Of a stretch of 64,000 nucleotides of DNA, positions 12,279 to 24,342 are shown in pieces. Numbering within the stretch: the first letter of the stretch is position 1; each line of letters begins with the position of its first letter. The position numbers and the translations under genes were made by a program. The stretch comes from Amaranthus tricolor. Lineage: Eukaryota > Streptophyta > Magnoliopsida > Caryophyllales > Amaranthaceae. The stretch covers positions 18,575,459-18,639,458 of the forward strand of contig NC_080051.1 of the NCBI RefSeq assembly GCF_026212465.1, written 5' to 3'. Below the pieces are notes generated by a model, which did not search any database, was not told the origin of the DNA, and was given only the letters and a program-made list of their open reading frames with translations.

Positions 12279-12944
12279 AAATGGGTCAAATGACCTGAAA
12301 TATATGAATTTAATGACCTAAAAAAAAAGTAGGTTAAATTGGTCATTAGCAGGTTGATGTGATCTGCTACAGATCAGGTCGGGGTTTCAATTTTTGACCC
12401 ATTAATTAAATGGGTCAGGTTCAGGTTAAGGGTTTATTGACCCATTTTTATATGATCCCAACCTGAAAATGACCCAACCCGACCTGTTTGACACCCCTAT
12501 CTGCTATATCTGATAAAACAATTGGTAATTATTTTTTGTAAGTAAATGAGCATACATCAATTAAAAACCTGACTATTAACTTATTTCGATATTGACCCGA
12601 TCAATAGTTATCCGTAACCGATAAATACTCGAAAAATAAAGCTCGAACCCGATTTGTACCCGAAAAAACCGAACCAATTAGTAATCGATGACAACCCGAG
12701 ACCGATTGACACTCGACACGAACTTCAACCGACACCGAACTGATGCTAACCCGATAGCTTGAATAACCGATCTCTAACCGAACCGTGACTAACCGACTCG
12801 ACCCGAGTGTGACCCGTTGTAACACATAGCCGAAAAATAACCGATCCGAAATGCAACCGTACCGAATAACACTCGTCCGAAACCGACCCGATCAACCGAA
12901 TGAACACCTCTAGATTTTTGTGGGATAGTGGGAGTAATTGTTAA

Positions 12945-12945
<1 letters not shown>

Positions 12946-12994
<49 letters not shown>

Positions 12995-13021
12995 CATTAT
13001 TATTATTATTATTATTATTAT
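12946..13021. repeat. (TTA)n microsatellite
   Basis: About 25 TTA repeats with one TCA interruption, starting about 25 bp beyond the right target duplication of the hAT element. Confidence 0.95.
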
Positions 13022-13196
13022 TTAATTAATATATTCCAACATTTTAAAAATATACATTCCAAAATCTAGTAACTTCTTACTTCCTACAAAACAACGTCAT
13101 TGACTCATAGTAGTATTTTTTTTAAAATATCTTATATTTATTTTTCTTTTATTGTGTAGACACTGGTTTGGCTTTGATAAAAAGTCCTAATCAGTA

Positions 13197-13389
13197 CTTT
13201 TTCCGTTTTTTTTATTTGTTCACTTTACTTTTTTCATGCATTTTAAAGCAAATTTTGAGTCTCGATATCTCTTAATACGCATCATACAAAATTATAAAAA
13301 TTATATATTAAAATTCTTTGCAACAAGACGAATTTAACAAGATCTCACAAGAATATATTAAATAAACAAACAAAAAAGAACGGATGGAT
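13197..13389. mobile_element. Stowaway-like MITE, degenerate
   Basis: A TA at each border (13195-13196, 13390-13391) and ends resembling CTTTTTCCGTTTTTTTTAT against ATAAACAAACAAAAAAGAACGG. The interior holds AATTTTGAGTCTCGATATCTC, a motif shared with the MITE at 41691-41931. Confidence 0.5.
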
Positions 13390-14543
13390 TACCATGTAAA
13401 CCCAATAATATTCTCCAATTATGCCTCGTAACTCAGAATTACTGGATTACATTATAGAAAAAGACATACAAATGATCTCTTTCTCAGCCATATAACTGCC
13501 TAAACTCCAAACATTCACTAACGATTTCCTTCGTAGTTTGAGACGAAAATTTTAAGTCTATATTTCTATTAGCAATTGTCTTCTTGACTTTTTTTTTATC
13601 TAACAAATACGCTTAACTAAATTCACTAACTTCTCCATCACTTCATCAACTAAGTTATACAAGTGTGAAATGACTTAATAGTCTCCTAATACTCTTCGTT
13701 ATCCAACACTAGACTTGTTAAAACGGTAGGGTGATTGGGTTATGTATCGTCCAATCATTTTTGGTCGGGTTAATTCTAGTCGAATTATTTTTGGGTCGGG
13801 AGTTTGGTCAGATCTTGCTTGGTTCAGGTCAGCTTCGGGTCAACCCAACCAACGAGTCAAAGATTTTAAATATATATAATATATAATTTTTTTAAAAAAA
13901 TATATTGTTAAAGAAAAAAAAGACCAAGATACCTATTTTAAGACTAAAAATAAGGAAATATTGATTTAATATATAAAAATTTACTGGAAAGACAGTGTGT
14001 CCCGACTAAAAATGATAATGGAATTGAAAATGATTATGAGTAGGGGTGTTCATAACCGGGTACTAGGCATTTTGGGTATACGGAAAGTCGGGTACCCGGT
14101 TAATCGGGTACCTATTTTAACGGCCCGTGTACTGACCCGATTTATCGGGACGGGTCGAGACACGGGGTACCTAGTTTAATTTGTGAAAGATTTGCGTGAA
14201 AAGTTACTAACAACACATCGGGCCGGAGTTTTTCATTAATAGCCAAAATTATCGTGAATAGTTGCTAAAAAAAACAAGATCAAGAATAAAAAATAAAAAA
14301 TATAAACAATGCCCAAATCTACTAAAATGAAATCAAAAAATAAAACTAAGAACAACAATAAAAATCAGAAATTAATCTAAAAAAAAATTTAAAAAAAAAA
14401 CTTACTGTAAAAATCAGAAATGAAAATAAGAGCTTGAAGGAGTGCACTACTATAGCAAGAGCAGTGGACTAAAGTTCATACATTGATATATAAAACCTGA
14501 AAAGTAAGGTTTTGCATAAATAATAAATTTATAAGGTTATATT

Positions 14544-17223
14544 TAGGCATGGCCACGGTCCGGGTTGGTCCGGTTCCGTTCCGGTTCCATCCGGTTCCGG
14601 TTCCGGTTCCATATGGAACCTGTCGCGAACGGTTCCGGTTCCGGGCGGTTCCAAACGGTTCCTTGGCGGTTCCGGCGGTTCCAACTCACGGGACGGGCGG
14701 GTGGGACCATCGGTTCCATTTTTATTTTTTCTTTAAATATTTGTATAATAAAAAAATACTATAATATCGCGGACGTATCTTTGATGATTACTTGATTATT
14801 AGCGAAATTCATTGCATGTCAAGTTGTCATCGTTATTGAAATATTTACTAAAAAGAATGGAAAAAAATAAATTAATAAGAAACAAATCAATGATAATGTC
14901 GATAAAGATGATTAATAAAAAAAGAGGGAGAAAATGGACTTGAACCTAGTACCCAAATGAATACTAAGCTGCCTACGTATTCCGAAGGAATCAAAGCCCA
15001 CGTAGTTCTTTATCATACCTTTTATTTATAGTTGTTGAATGTTGATTTATCGTTGTCGCTTGTCGGATTGATCCTATTCGTCTTCGTCATCATCATGTGG
15101 TTGGTTAGATGCTTCCGCTGACTCTCCTCCTGACGATGATGCAGATGTATCCATCATCATCCATGGATCATCATCGTCGTCTTGATCATCATTATTCCTT
15201 AGTCCTTGTGTTCGAATCTCCGCTTGATCCCAATCTTTCTTGCAAACACATATTTGAATACTATGTGGAGCAAGACGAGATCGCTTTTCGTCCAAAACTC
15301 TTCTACCTGCACTAAACGCAGACTCCGACATAATTGTTGACGCGGGAATTGCAAGGATATCCTTTGCAATTCTCGATAAAATGGGAAATTTTACAGATTT
15401 TTCTTTCCACCACTCCAAAATATTATAGATACTTTGGTCTATTTCAAAGTGGTGTTTAAGATAACTATCTAGTTCTAAATATGAGGTCGAGGAAGAAGAA
15501 GATGATCCTACAAAACTATCATCTTGACTCATTATGTTAGCTATTACCGAATTATAGTAAGAGGGACGTGCCGAAACGCTAGCACGCCTAGACATATCGC
15601 GTTTCGGGTTATATACACTAGCGTAAAAATCATAGAGTTCTGCTAAATATTTTTTACATGTTCCTACATAATTATGTACATCAGTAGACGGGCGATCTAA
15701 CAATTGGTAATAAAATCCTATTACTTTAGTAAGGACCTCAGTTTTAAAACGTGGGTCCAAAATGGTTGCGATTCCATAAATATAAGGAAAATCGGTAAAA
15801 TATGTCTTCCATTTTTCCATCATATCTGCAAGCAATCGGCCTCAATTTTGGGTTAGTATCTTCATGTGTATATTTAAGGAGATGATAAAAAATAGTAATA
15901 CATTCACTTATTACTAAGTGAACTTTCGGTTCATAAACATAAGAAAAAATCTTAGTCGCGTGGTCATACGCTTCTAATATGTTATGTACACCTATAGTAA
16001 TTCCCAAGTGTCATCAGCTATGAAACTATCTGTACACTCACTATATAGTTGTGTTATTACTGGACGATAAGCAATCGCCTTTCTTAATAAATCGTTGGTT
16101 GAGCCCCAACGTGTAGGAGTATCTAATGACCAATACACTTTTTTAAGTTGGTATTGGTCACATAATTGTTTATATCGTCTTTTTATCTTTCCGATCCTAA
16201 GCCACTTCACTATATCCCTAATTGGTTCTAATAAATCACTTAATTGTTTTATGCCTGCTTGGCAAGATAAGTTAACTATATGCGCACAACAACGTATGTG
16301 TAATAAGCTACCCCCAAGGATTAAACTAAAAGCAGGTTCGTTAAACAAAAGTTCTATACATTTAATTGTTCTCCTTGTTCTTCATGTGATCTTGTTGATG
16401 ACTGTCGAGATATATGTATCCCAATTGGGGTCGTTGGTTCCTCTTCTTGTTCTTCTTCTTCATCAATTTGTATTTCTCTTTCCACTTCTTCTGCATAATT
16501 ATGTAACTCTGGGTCGTACCCTTCCGGATAATTATGTTCATAATTATAATTACTAATGGAAGGTGTTGTTGATACCGACGGAGTAGAAGTGGCCTTTCTT
16601 TTGGAGGAACTGGAACCTCCCAATGATTTTGCCACTTTAGTAACTTTTTTTGTAGCTTTTTTCAAAAATGAAGACATGATTGATAATATTGAAGTAATAA
16701 TAGAAATATAGAATTAAGAAATAAATAAATAATTAATTATGTAACTAACTAAATTAAGAAATAATTAAAAGACTAATTATGTAATTAAGAGAATAATTGC
16801 GTAATTAAAGAATTAAGTAGAGAGAGTAGGAGAAGAGATGAATTGTGAATGAAAATGATTGAAAGTGATGAGTATATATAGAGGAGAATGCAACGGCTAG
16901 TTAACGATAACAAACGGTCATATTTTGGCGAACCGGTTCCATGGAACCGGTGGGCCGGTTCAACCGGACCGGTCCCGGTTGCAGAACCGGTTCCATGGAA
17001 CCGTTGGACCGGTTCTCCCGGACCGGTTCCGGTTCCAAACCGCGGGATTTTTACCCGGTTCACAACGGTTTTTTCCGGCGGTTTCACGGTTCTGGCAACT
17101 TTTTTCCGGCGGTTTCACGGTTTCGCGGTTCGGAACCTGTCGCAAACGGTTCCGATTCCGGATCCGGTTCCAAGCGGTTCGGGACCGCTCGGTTCCGGGT
17201 AACCCGCCCCGTGGCCATGCCTA
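14544..17223. mobile_element. Innermost hAT element, with decayed transposase
   Basis: Perfect terminal inverted repeat TAGGCATGGCCACGG / CCGTGGCCATGCCTA and an exact 8-bp duplication GTTATATT at 14536-14543 and 17224-17231. Both subterminal zones (14560-14720 and 16925-17215) are dense in GGTTCCGG/CCGGAACC words, unusually GC-rich for this window. The interior carries a hAT transposase pseudogene on the minus strand. It is the youngest of the three nested elements, judging by its intact ends. Confidence 0.92.
15074..16677 (-). pseudogene. hAT transposase pseudogene, internally deleted and frameshifted
   Basis: Four minus-strand pieces in N-to-C order. (1) 16354-16677 is a Lys/Ser-rich then acidic N-terminus starting MSSFLKKATKK. 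(2) 15992-16348 has LLHIRCCAHIVNLSCQ and DTPTRWGST, the RNase-H-like core. (3) 15744-16007 is in a different frame. (4) 15074-15835 has DPRFKTEVL, then the C-terminal hAT dimerisation domain WWKEKSVKFPILSRIAKDIL with IPASTIMSESAFSAGRRVLD, and an acidic tail. The zf-BED domain and the first part of the catalytic core, normally between pieces 1 and 2, are missing at about 16350. Two frameshifts follow. It cannot make active transposase. Confidence 0.85.
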
Positions 17224-17679
17224 GTTATATTCTATAATTTCAATCAAATGTTTAGGATTGAGAGCAGGCTACGCAGCCAATAAATTTATTTTAAAAAAAA
17301 ATCTCTAATATAGCGGGTCGACGGGTACCCGATTAAATTTATTTTCCGACCTATGACCCGACCTGTAACATAAATTTTTTAAAAGAAATTGACCCGCCAT
17401 TTAAGATGGGGGGCAGGTCAACCGGGTCGGGTTTTTTTTAACACCCCTAATTATGAGTAACTAAAAATGATGACGTGAAGCTGAAAATGTGTCATAACGG
17501 TCTAATTTGAGTTTCGTTCGAGTTTGACTTAGGTTTTTCTGGTTGGACCATTTTCAGGTTATGAGTCAAAATTTTTGGGTTATGATCCACTAACTTTTAA
17601 TCAGGTTTAGGATCAATTTCGGGTCGAATCAAGTTTAACAAGTCTATATAACATTAAAAAAGGACTCAAGTCTTAAATA

Positions 17680-17939
17680 CTTCCTCCGGATTTTAATAGT
17701 TACTACAATTCCTGTAGCAACTACTATTCATCAATTGATCTTATTTGGTATATATTTCTCCATGTATAATGTAAAACATAGTCAAGTGGGATCTTGTTTG
17801 ATTCGTCTTAATATAGATTTTCATAATATTAACTTTTTAGAATTTTTTATCATATGAAATTAAAGATATAAAAGATTAAAATCCTGCATTAGATAGCATG
17901 AAAAATAGAAATGTAACAACTATTGAAAACCAGAGGAAG
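17680..17939. mobile_element. Stowaway-like MITE, 260 bp
   Basis: A TA duplication at 17678-17679 and 17940-17941. Terminal inverted repeat CTTCCTCCGGATTTTAATAG against (reverse complement) CTTCCTCTGGTTTTCAATAG. The core word CATAGTCAAGTGGGATCTTG recurs, with small changes, in the MITEs at 40502, 48721 and 49210. Confidence 0.85.
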
Positions 17940-18184
17940 TAAATGGTAAGGATAACCAAGATGTGTGGAAAAAAAAATTAAAAGTGAGAAAATAAGAAAA
18001 GATATGCGGCTAGAATTAGAGAAATTAGTGAGGACAATGTCCAAAATAAAAATATTGCAAGGTAAAAGGGACGAACCAAAATAAAAGTCGTCAAACTCAT
18101 GAGGTAAAGAGAATCATGGATGTATACCAAAGTCCAACTAGTTTAAATATAGAGGGACGATCCAATCCTATTTCAGCACCTCTC

Positions 18185-18840
18185 ATGAGAGATTGTCTTT
18201 TTAAGAGACTGTTCTCCAGGCCCAGACCATACAATTAAAAAAATCTAAAAATTGACGTGCACGTTTGATCTTATATGGAGTTGGTGTTATAACCTATTGA
18301 AGTTGGTATTATAACCTAATGAAGTTGATATTATATTCTATTAAAGTTGGTATTTGGAGTTGGTGTTATAACCAATTAAAGTTGGTGTTTGGAGTTGGTG
18401 TTATAACCTATTTGGAGTTGGTGTTATAACCTATTGATGTTGATATATAACCTATTAGAGTTGATATTATAACCTATTAAAGTTGATATATGGAGTTAGC
18501 CGCATTTTTACCTATTATAACCTATAAGATTTGGTATTATAACTAACTTTAATAGGTTATAATACCAACTCTAATAGGTTATAATATCAACTTCAAATAG
18601 GTTATAATACCAACTCCAAAACCAACTTTAATGAGTTATAAGTAACTCGAAATACCAACTTTAATAGGTTATATCAACTCTAATAGGTTATAATACCAAC
18701 TTCAATAGGTTATAACACCAACTCCAAATAGGTTACACAGCGCGCGTTTTTCTGTAGTTATTTTTTTTAGTAATAATGGGCCAGCCAATTTGAAACGCAT
18801 CTTTTATAAAGACGGATTTAAGTAAGAATTTGTGATCCTA
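18185..18840. mobile_element. GAGACGNTCTC-ended element holding an inverted array
   Basis: The left border (CTCATGAGAGATTGTCTTTT, then AAGAGACTGTTCTCCA and GGCCCAGACC) aligns loosely with the reverse complement of the right border (CTTACTTAAATCCGTCTTTA, then AAAGATGCGTTTCAAATTG and GGCTGGCCCA). The second copy's right edge at 40757-40808 matches this right edge. The target duplication is unclear and superfamily assignment is open; Mutator-like is possible. Confidence 0.5.
18276..18740. repeat. Inverted array of about 21-bp units
   Basis: The left arm (18276-18542) repeats TTATAACCTATTRAAGTTGGTR about ten times with small changes. The right arm (18543-18740) repeats the reverse complement (AATAGGTTATAATACCAACT) about eight times. 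The arms meet near 18542, so a transcript would fold into a long imperfect hairpin. No coding capacity. Confidence 0.9.
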
Positions 18841-19496
18841 TTTTGCACACTTCAAACAGAATAGCTTATAAGAAAGTCAACAATAACATATTGGCAAACA
18901 AATCAACCTAAGATCCAAACGAAAATAGAGTATAAGTTTATGAATGAGATTAAAATAAGGGTGAGATCATAATAATAAAAAATACAAAATCAGTAAAACA
19001 AATTAAAATGAAAAGTAATCTTAGGAGTATAACTAACATAGAGAATAGCATCCAATTATCCATGATCCAATTCCAACATCTCTATATATCTTGTTTGACT
19101 TCAATCACTCTACACCTCTACTAATTTCTATCAAACAAGTTAAGTAAAAAAAATTCAAGAAAGTGTTTTGAAATGTTAAACAAATAGCAATAGGCAATAA
19201 CATGAGTATCTTGAGAGAAAATCTTACATTTTGACTCACCTAATTTCTCCAATATTGAAGTACCCTTCTTTCCATTTCATCAAATTCTACAATTTACCAG
19301 CATAATTATACTTCAATATTCCTTTTTGTTTCACATTAGCTGGATTTTCTGTAATCGTCATCAAACCGGCTAATTAGAATTTGTCCTTTTTTTCTCCAAT
19401 TTTCTCTTCTTTAAAAAAAAAAAATAAATACTTTGATTAATAGACTAATTTGTAATCTTTTCTTTTATTCTCCATTATTTGAATCTGCTGTACAAG

Positions 19497-19504
19497 TATA
19501 TAAA
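19497..19504 (+). promoter_or_regulatory. TATA box of the HERK1-like gene
   Basis: TATATAAA lies about 520 bp upstream of the ATG and is followed by a T-rich leader. A 5' UTR intron is likely at 19662-19984, with donor AAAAG|GTATAC and acceptor TTGCAG|GAAAAT. The transcript probably starts near 19530. Confidence 0.6.
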
Positions 19505-20019
19505 TATTTTTGTGGGTTTGTCAACAACTACTGTCAGTTATCTATTTGCGCGTACTTGAGCTGATTTCTGTTCATTTTCTTTAACTTGAATTAGGTTTTT
19601 TCTTGGGACTAAAATAGGGTTCTTCTTGTTTAGCTTCTTCGACTATAAATGATCGGAAAAGGTATACTTTTCTATCTTTGTTATTTTCATATTTTGATCT
19701 GGAATTTGTTGAATTTGATTGACCTGGTTATTTAGCTCAGTCCTTTATTTATTTTTATTATTTTTGTGATTTTTTTAAAAAATTTCTGTTTATGTGTTTG
19801 ATTCTATTCAATTGATATTTAATCTGAATTGGGGTTTTAAGAAAAACCCTTTTCCTGTTTTAATTCAGCTTAAATTAAGCACTGAGATCTTAATTTCCCA
19901 ATTCCCTAATTTAGATCTAAGAACTGTATTACTGTGATTTTAGGTATTCATCTTGTTTAAAGGATCATATCTTTGGTGTTGCAGGAAAATTGACATTTGA
20001 GCTCCAAAATTGACCAAAA

Positions 20020-22509
20020 ATGGGCTATAAAAATGGTGCTTTTCTGTTGTTTCTTTCACTGTCTATATCTTGGATTTCGAATGAAGTTTATGCTGATACT
20101 TTTCTGATAGATTGTGGTTCACCAACTAATACAACTGTGGGTAGTAGAGTGTTTTTGGCTGATGATTATGCCTTGAAATATCTTACGACATCATCTAAGA
20201 TTCTGGCAAATACTAGTTCTGGTAATAGCGTTTTGAGGTTGTATCAAACAGCGAGAATTTTCGATAAAGCAACGAGTTATAAGTTCCCGATTAGCCAGAA
20301 GGGACGATATTTTATCCGTCTTCATTTCTTCCCGTTTAGTTTTATGTCTTACAATTTAAACACCGCGAAGTTCACAGTTTCTGCTCAGCAGTTTGTGTTC
20401 CTTAGTGATTTTACCCCTCCAAAGTCTTCCACTATGAAAGAGTACTCCCTTAATGTGACTTCGAAAGAACTTGAAATTATATTGAATCCTGCGTCAAATT
20501 CTGTGGCTTTCTTGAACGCGTTAGAAGTATTCTTAGTTCCCGATGCATTGATTAAAGATGATGCCTCCTTAACTTATCCGATTGGAAGCTTCAAGGGTCT
20601 TCTAACTGTGGCTTTAGAAACTGTTTTCCGAGTGAATATGGGAGGGCCGTCTGTTGACTACAATAACGACACTCTTTGGCGAAATTGGGTCCCGGATGAC
20701 AATTTCTTGGAACACAAGGATTTTGGTCTAGCTATCCGTGGCAAGCCTGTCAAGTATATCGTTGGTCTAGCTACCGAAGATGATGCACCACCTGCAGTCT
20801 ATGGCTCTTGCCGAAGACTTAACAACACCGGGGATGATCCCAACGCAAATTTCAATGTCACATGGAACTTCGACATTAGTCCGGGGTTTCAATACTTTAT
20901 TCGGTTTCACTATTGTGATATAGTGAGTGCAGCTTTGAATGACTTGTATTTCAACGCTTTCGTAGACGCTTGGAGGGTTTCTCAAAACTTCGACTTTTCT
21001 ACCGTCACTGCTGGGAAATTGGCTGCTCCAGTTTATGTAGATTTTGTTACGCCGATAACCACGAATGATAAGCTTCATATAAGTATTGGCCCGAACACAC
21101 AAAATGGGAATCCTCCTGATGCTATTTTAAATGGGTTGGAGATTATGAAATTGAGCAATTCCAAGAACACTCTTGATGGAGCTGCTGTTATCCCTTCTTT
21201 GCAGGGCAATTCCAAGAGTGGCGTAGGTGTGATAGTAGGGGTGGTTGTCGGGGGAGTTGCGCTCCTTGTTTTGGCCGTCATTTTCTTTTTCTTCTGTAGA
21301 AGGCGAAACAAGAAACTGGCTCGAGGTCATTCTAAGACTTGGATTCCACTCTCTCTCACCGGAGGGACTTCTTACACAATGGGAAGCAAGTACTCGAATG
21401 GTACTGTCACCAGTATGGCTTCAAACTTGGGGTATCGGATTCCTTTTGCAGCTGTTCAAGAGGCGACTAACAATTTTGATGAGAATTGGGTTATTGGAAT
21501 TGGTGGGTTCGGAAAAGTGTACAAGGGTACACTAAACGATGGTACCAAAGTGGCTGTAAAACGGGGCAATCCTCGATCTCAGCAAGGCCTTGCCGAGTTT
21601 CAAACCGAAATTGAAATGCTCTCTCAATTCCGTCATCGACATCTAGTCTCGTTGATTGGATATTGTGACGAAAAGAATGAGATGATCTTAGTCTACGAGT
21701 ACATGGAAAACGGAACCCTTAAAAGTCATCTATACGGCGCAGGAAATCCATGCCTCAGTTGGAAGCAAAGGCTTGAGATATGCATAGGTTCAGCTAGAGG
21801 CCTTCACTACCTTCACACTGGTTATGCAAAAGCAGTTATTCACCGAGATGTAAAGTCCGCCAACATTTTACTCGACGAGAATTTCATGGCCAAAGTTGCC
21901 GACTTCGGTCTCTCAAAAACCGGACCTGAGCTCGATCAGACCCATGTTAGTACAGCAGTAAAGGGTAGTTTCGGATACCTTGATCCCGAATATTTCAGGA
22001 GACAGCAACTTACCGAAAAGTCAGATGTGTATTCATTTGGCGTGGTCTTATTCGAAGTTCTTTGTGCAAGACCCGTCATTGATCCCACATTACCTCGCGA
22101 GCTGGTTAATTTAGCCGAATGGGCATTGAAGTGGCAGAAAAAAGGGCAGCTCGAACAAATCATAGATCCTAAACTACAGGGAAACATAAAACCGGAGTCT
22201 CTTAGGAAGGTGGGTGAAACAGCCGAAAAGTGTTTGGCTGATTATGGTGTCGACAGACCTTCAATGGGAGACGTCTTATGGAATTTGGAGTATGCATTAC
22301 AACTTCAAGAGGCTACGATCCCAGACGATCCTGAAGAACACAGCACAAATGTGATCAGCAATATATCTCCGCAAGTTAACAATTTCGCTGCAAACGATGA
22401 TTCAACTGTTTCGTCTGTGCAACGCGACACAACAACAAATGTCGACGATCTTTCGGGTGTGTCTATGAGCAGGGTATTTTCTCAGCTTGTGAAATCTGAA
22501 GGAAGATGA
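20020..22509 (+). CDS. HERK1: Receptor-like kinase HERCULES1-type (CrRLK1L family)
   Basis: A single-exon ORF of 829 residues. It has a signal peptide (about 1-25), an ectodomain with two malectin-like halves (about 28-375, with VYGSC and [13 protein letters not shown]), a membrane span at 402-425 and a Ser/Thr kinase. Kinase features: glycine loop GIGGFGKV 493-500, lysine K514 in VAVK, HRD 608-610, DFG 628-630 and activation segment [16 protein letters not shown]. All catalytic residues are present. The C-terminus [21 protein letters not shown] and the juxtamembrane [26 protein letters not shown] point to HERK1 rather than THESEUS1 or FERONIA. HERK1 promotes cell elongation and joins FERONIA/ANJEA and LORELEI in RALF peptide sensing at the plasma membrane. 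The ATG is the first after the 5' UTR intron acceptor. Confidence 0.95.
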   Translation: MGYKNGAFLLFLSLSISWISNEVYADTFLIDCGSPTNTTVGSRVFLADDYALKYLTTSSKILANTSSGNSVLRLYQTARIFDKATSYKFPISQKGRYFIRLHFFPFSFMSYNLNTAKFTVSAQQFVFLSDFTPPKSSTMKEYSLNVTSKELEIILNPASNSVAFLNALEVFLVPDALIKDDASLTYPIGSFKGLLTVALETVFRVNMGGPSVDYNNDTLWRNWVPDDNFLEHKDFGLAIRGKPVKYIVGLATEDDAPPAVYGSCRRLNNTGDDPNANFNVTWNFDISPGFQYFIRFHYCDIVSAALNDLYFNAFVDAWRVSQNFDFSTVTAGKLAAPVYVDFVTPITTNDKLHISIGPNTQNGNPPDAILNGLEIMKLSNSKNTLDGAAVIPSLQGNSKSGVGVIVGVVVGGVALLVLAVIFFFFCRRRNKKLARGHSKTWIPLSLTGGTSYTMGSKYSNGTVTSMASNLGYRIPFAAVQEATNNFDENWVIGIGGFGKVYKGTLNDGTKVAVKRGNPRSQQGLAEFQTEIEMLSQFRHRHLVSLIGYCDEKNEMILVYEYMENGTLKSHLYGAGNPCLSWKQRLEICIGSARGLHYLHTGYAKAVIHRDVKSANILLDENFMAKVADFGLSKTGPELDQTHVSTAVKGSFGYLDPEYFRRQQLTEKSDVYSFGVVLFEVLCARPVIDPTLPRELVNLAEWALKWQKKGQLEQIIDPKLQGNIKPESLRKVGETAEKCLADYGVDRPSMGDVLWNLEYALQLQEATIPDDPEEHSTNVISNISPQVNNFAANDDSTVSSVQRDTTTNVDDLSGVSMSRVFSQLVKSEGR

Positions 22510-24340
22510 TTTGAAGCTGTAATTTTGATCACATTTGTATTATAATGCTTTCTTGTATGTCAATTTGGGCTATTTATTGTAGTAACATTATGAAATTTTA
22601 GTACTTAATATTGTATTAAGTCTTGGGCATTAAAAAGGAACTATGGAGGTTTAGTTACATTTTTTTATGAGTAATAAATGAGTTTTTGGGCCAAAATAGC
22701 TGTAGTTATTATGGGTTTTGATTCAGCAACTGTCTTATTTAACCGTTACTTAACAGTCTTTTGAGATATCGTCTCAAGAAAAGAGGTAAGACCCCTTAAG
22801 AAATATTAGATTTTTTTTCTCTTGCTCATTGTAGGAGGTAAGATGCCTTCTGCTCAAAAAAAACAAAAAAAAAAAAAAGAAGTAAGGCTCTTACTTTGTT
22901 AGTTTGTTACTTTAATTAGGAAAAATCATAATGAATAATACAAATTTTCACTGATTTTTACAATAATATCAATTTTGGTTTATAGTAGATAATTTGACAA
23001 AAAACAAAGGTAAGTTAATGGTTAAACAATAGTTCATATCATTCTAAAAAAATAAATCCTTAAATTTGCATTTTTCATGATTAATTAAAAGTTGTTACCA
23101 TTATAAAGAAATCAACAAAAATTTATATTATTTACGGTAATTTTATTATTTAACTATTCCAATTGTTAGTTTCCTTTCTTTCATTCTTTTGTTTGTTTTT
23201 CTCTTGATTACAAATAAGCCTTTGCGATATATATGATGTTCCATCACTTTTTCGTTGATTTTCTTATTTTAATTGATGTGATTCGTGAAACAATTGAAAA
23301 TCTCATTTTCTTATTTAAATTGTTCAATTTGAATACTTATATAAAATAGCTATTTATTTTAACTCCTAGTAAACAAATATCTAAGCCTATATTATTAATA
23401 GATAACAAAATCTGGGAAAATCAAATTAATTGATATTTGGATATTTAGGTCACGATTTGGTAATTTATTAGAAAGAAAAATTACAATAAATGGAAGACAA
23501 AATTTAAATGTAAAACCTTGTTCATAATTTATCTAAGATAGCCAACCGCTTAGAGCCTCCGAAATAAAATGCCTTAAATATTAAATGGTGATATTTAAGT
23601 CCGGTTTCGAGCAACACTTTTTAAGTAATTTATTTGTAAACAATTTTTTTACTTAAAGTAATAAAATGTTACTATATATTTATCTTCAATTATTTTTCTT
23701 GAAGTCGAAAAATTTTATCTTTTAATATAATATAGGGCTCCATTTTAAAAATCATCATAAAAATAAATAAGGTCTTCAAAACTTTATTCCGTCCCTATTT
23801 AATTGAAGAAGAAAATTGCATCACACTAGCTTTTTTTTTGAGTTTGGAAGATTTAATCCAAACGAGTAAATTATCCTCGCATTAGGATTTCAAATCCAAC
23901 CAAACGTCATAATCTAGATCAAACCATTTTTATAGAGTAAAATGAGAGATTTTATCTCTCCGAAAAGACGGAATTTGTTCAATCGAGATAAAATTTAATT
24001 TCTTTTTTTTTTCTAAACAATTATCTTATATTGAAATTAATTCCTATTAATTTAAAATATTTTCTCTATATTAATAATTTTTTTTGTTTTGTTTTTTTAT
24101 TTTGGAGTATTATGACTGAGTGTTTTTTATTTAATTATAATGTTGATTTACAAAAAATCAAACTATAAAATAAACTTTCACCCCTAATAGTCAAAAAAAA
24201 TACAATTAAAAAAATTAAATTCAATTTTATAATTGTTATTTTATACTATTATTTTCAGTTTAAAACCAAATCGCTAATAAATACAGCCATTTTTAGTATG
24301 GTTAAAAACAATTATATTGGAACAAAAAACACCAAATAAA
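22510..24340. other. HERK1 3' flank; AT-rich, no gene
   Basis: The 3' UTR probably ends within a few hundred bases of the stop. Near 22750-22795 is a fragment of the GAGACGGTCTC family (GAGATATCGTCTCAAGAAAAG). The rest, 22900-24340, is very AT-rich, with A and T runs and no coding or repeat structure that I can name. Confidence 0.5.
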
Positions 24341-24342
24341 TT

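Larger units (their letters stand above)
11727..12499. mobile_element. Nested hAT element carrying a U5 snRNA gene
   Basis: The ends are TAGCGCTGGCAAAAG and (reverse complement) TAGGGGTGTCAAACAG. The flanking 8-mers TCTAATAT (11719-11726) and TCTGCTAT (12500-12507) match at 6 of 8 positions, as expected of an aged target duplication. Both inner flanks carry the same subterminal motif (GACCCATTAATTAAATGGGTC and close variants) and CAGGTC/GACCTG words. The central 11940-12280 part is unlike the ends and is a captured snRNA locus. No transposase is encoded. Confidence 0.75.
14041..17449. mobile_element. Middle hAT element of the nest
   Basis: Ends TAGGGGTGTTCATAACC and (reverse complement) TAGGGGTGTTAAAAAAA. 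An exact 8-bp duplication ATTATGAG lies at 14033-14040 and 17450-17457. The subterminal zones are full of GGGTACCCG, ACCCGA and CGGGTCG words. Without the inner insertion it is about 720 bp and non-coding. Confidence 0.85.
13710..17646. mobile_element. Outermost hAT element of a three-level nest
   Basis: The left end TAGACTTGTTAAAACGG and right end (reverse complement) TAGACTTGTTAAACTTG share a 13-bp terminal inverted repeat. The flanking 8-mers TCCAACAC (13702-13709) and TATAACAT (17647-17654) agree at only 5 of 8 positions, so the duplication is old or uncertain. Subterminal zones carry GGGTCGGG/GGTTCAGGTC words on the left and TTTTTGGGTTATGA and GGGTCGAATC on the right. Its own DNA is about 520 bp; the rest is the insertion at 14041-17449. 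Confidence 0.7.

Noticed and set aside
14549..14795. Frames rich in RFR/PVP repeats at 14549-14795 and 16888-17237
   Set aside because: They are translations of the GGTTCCGG subterminal repeats of the hAT element.
21075..21535. Frames on either strand inside the HERK1-like gene
   Set aside because: Shadow frames of the 829-residue kinase ORF.
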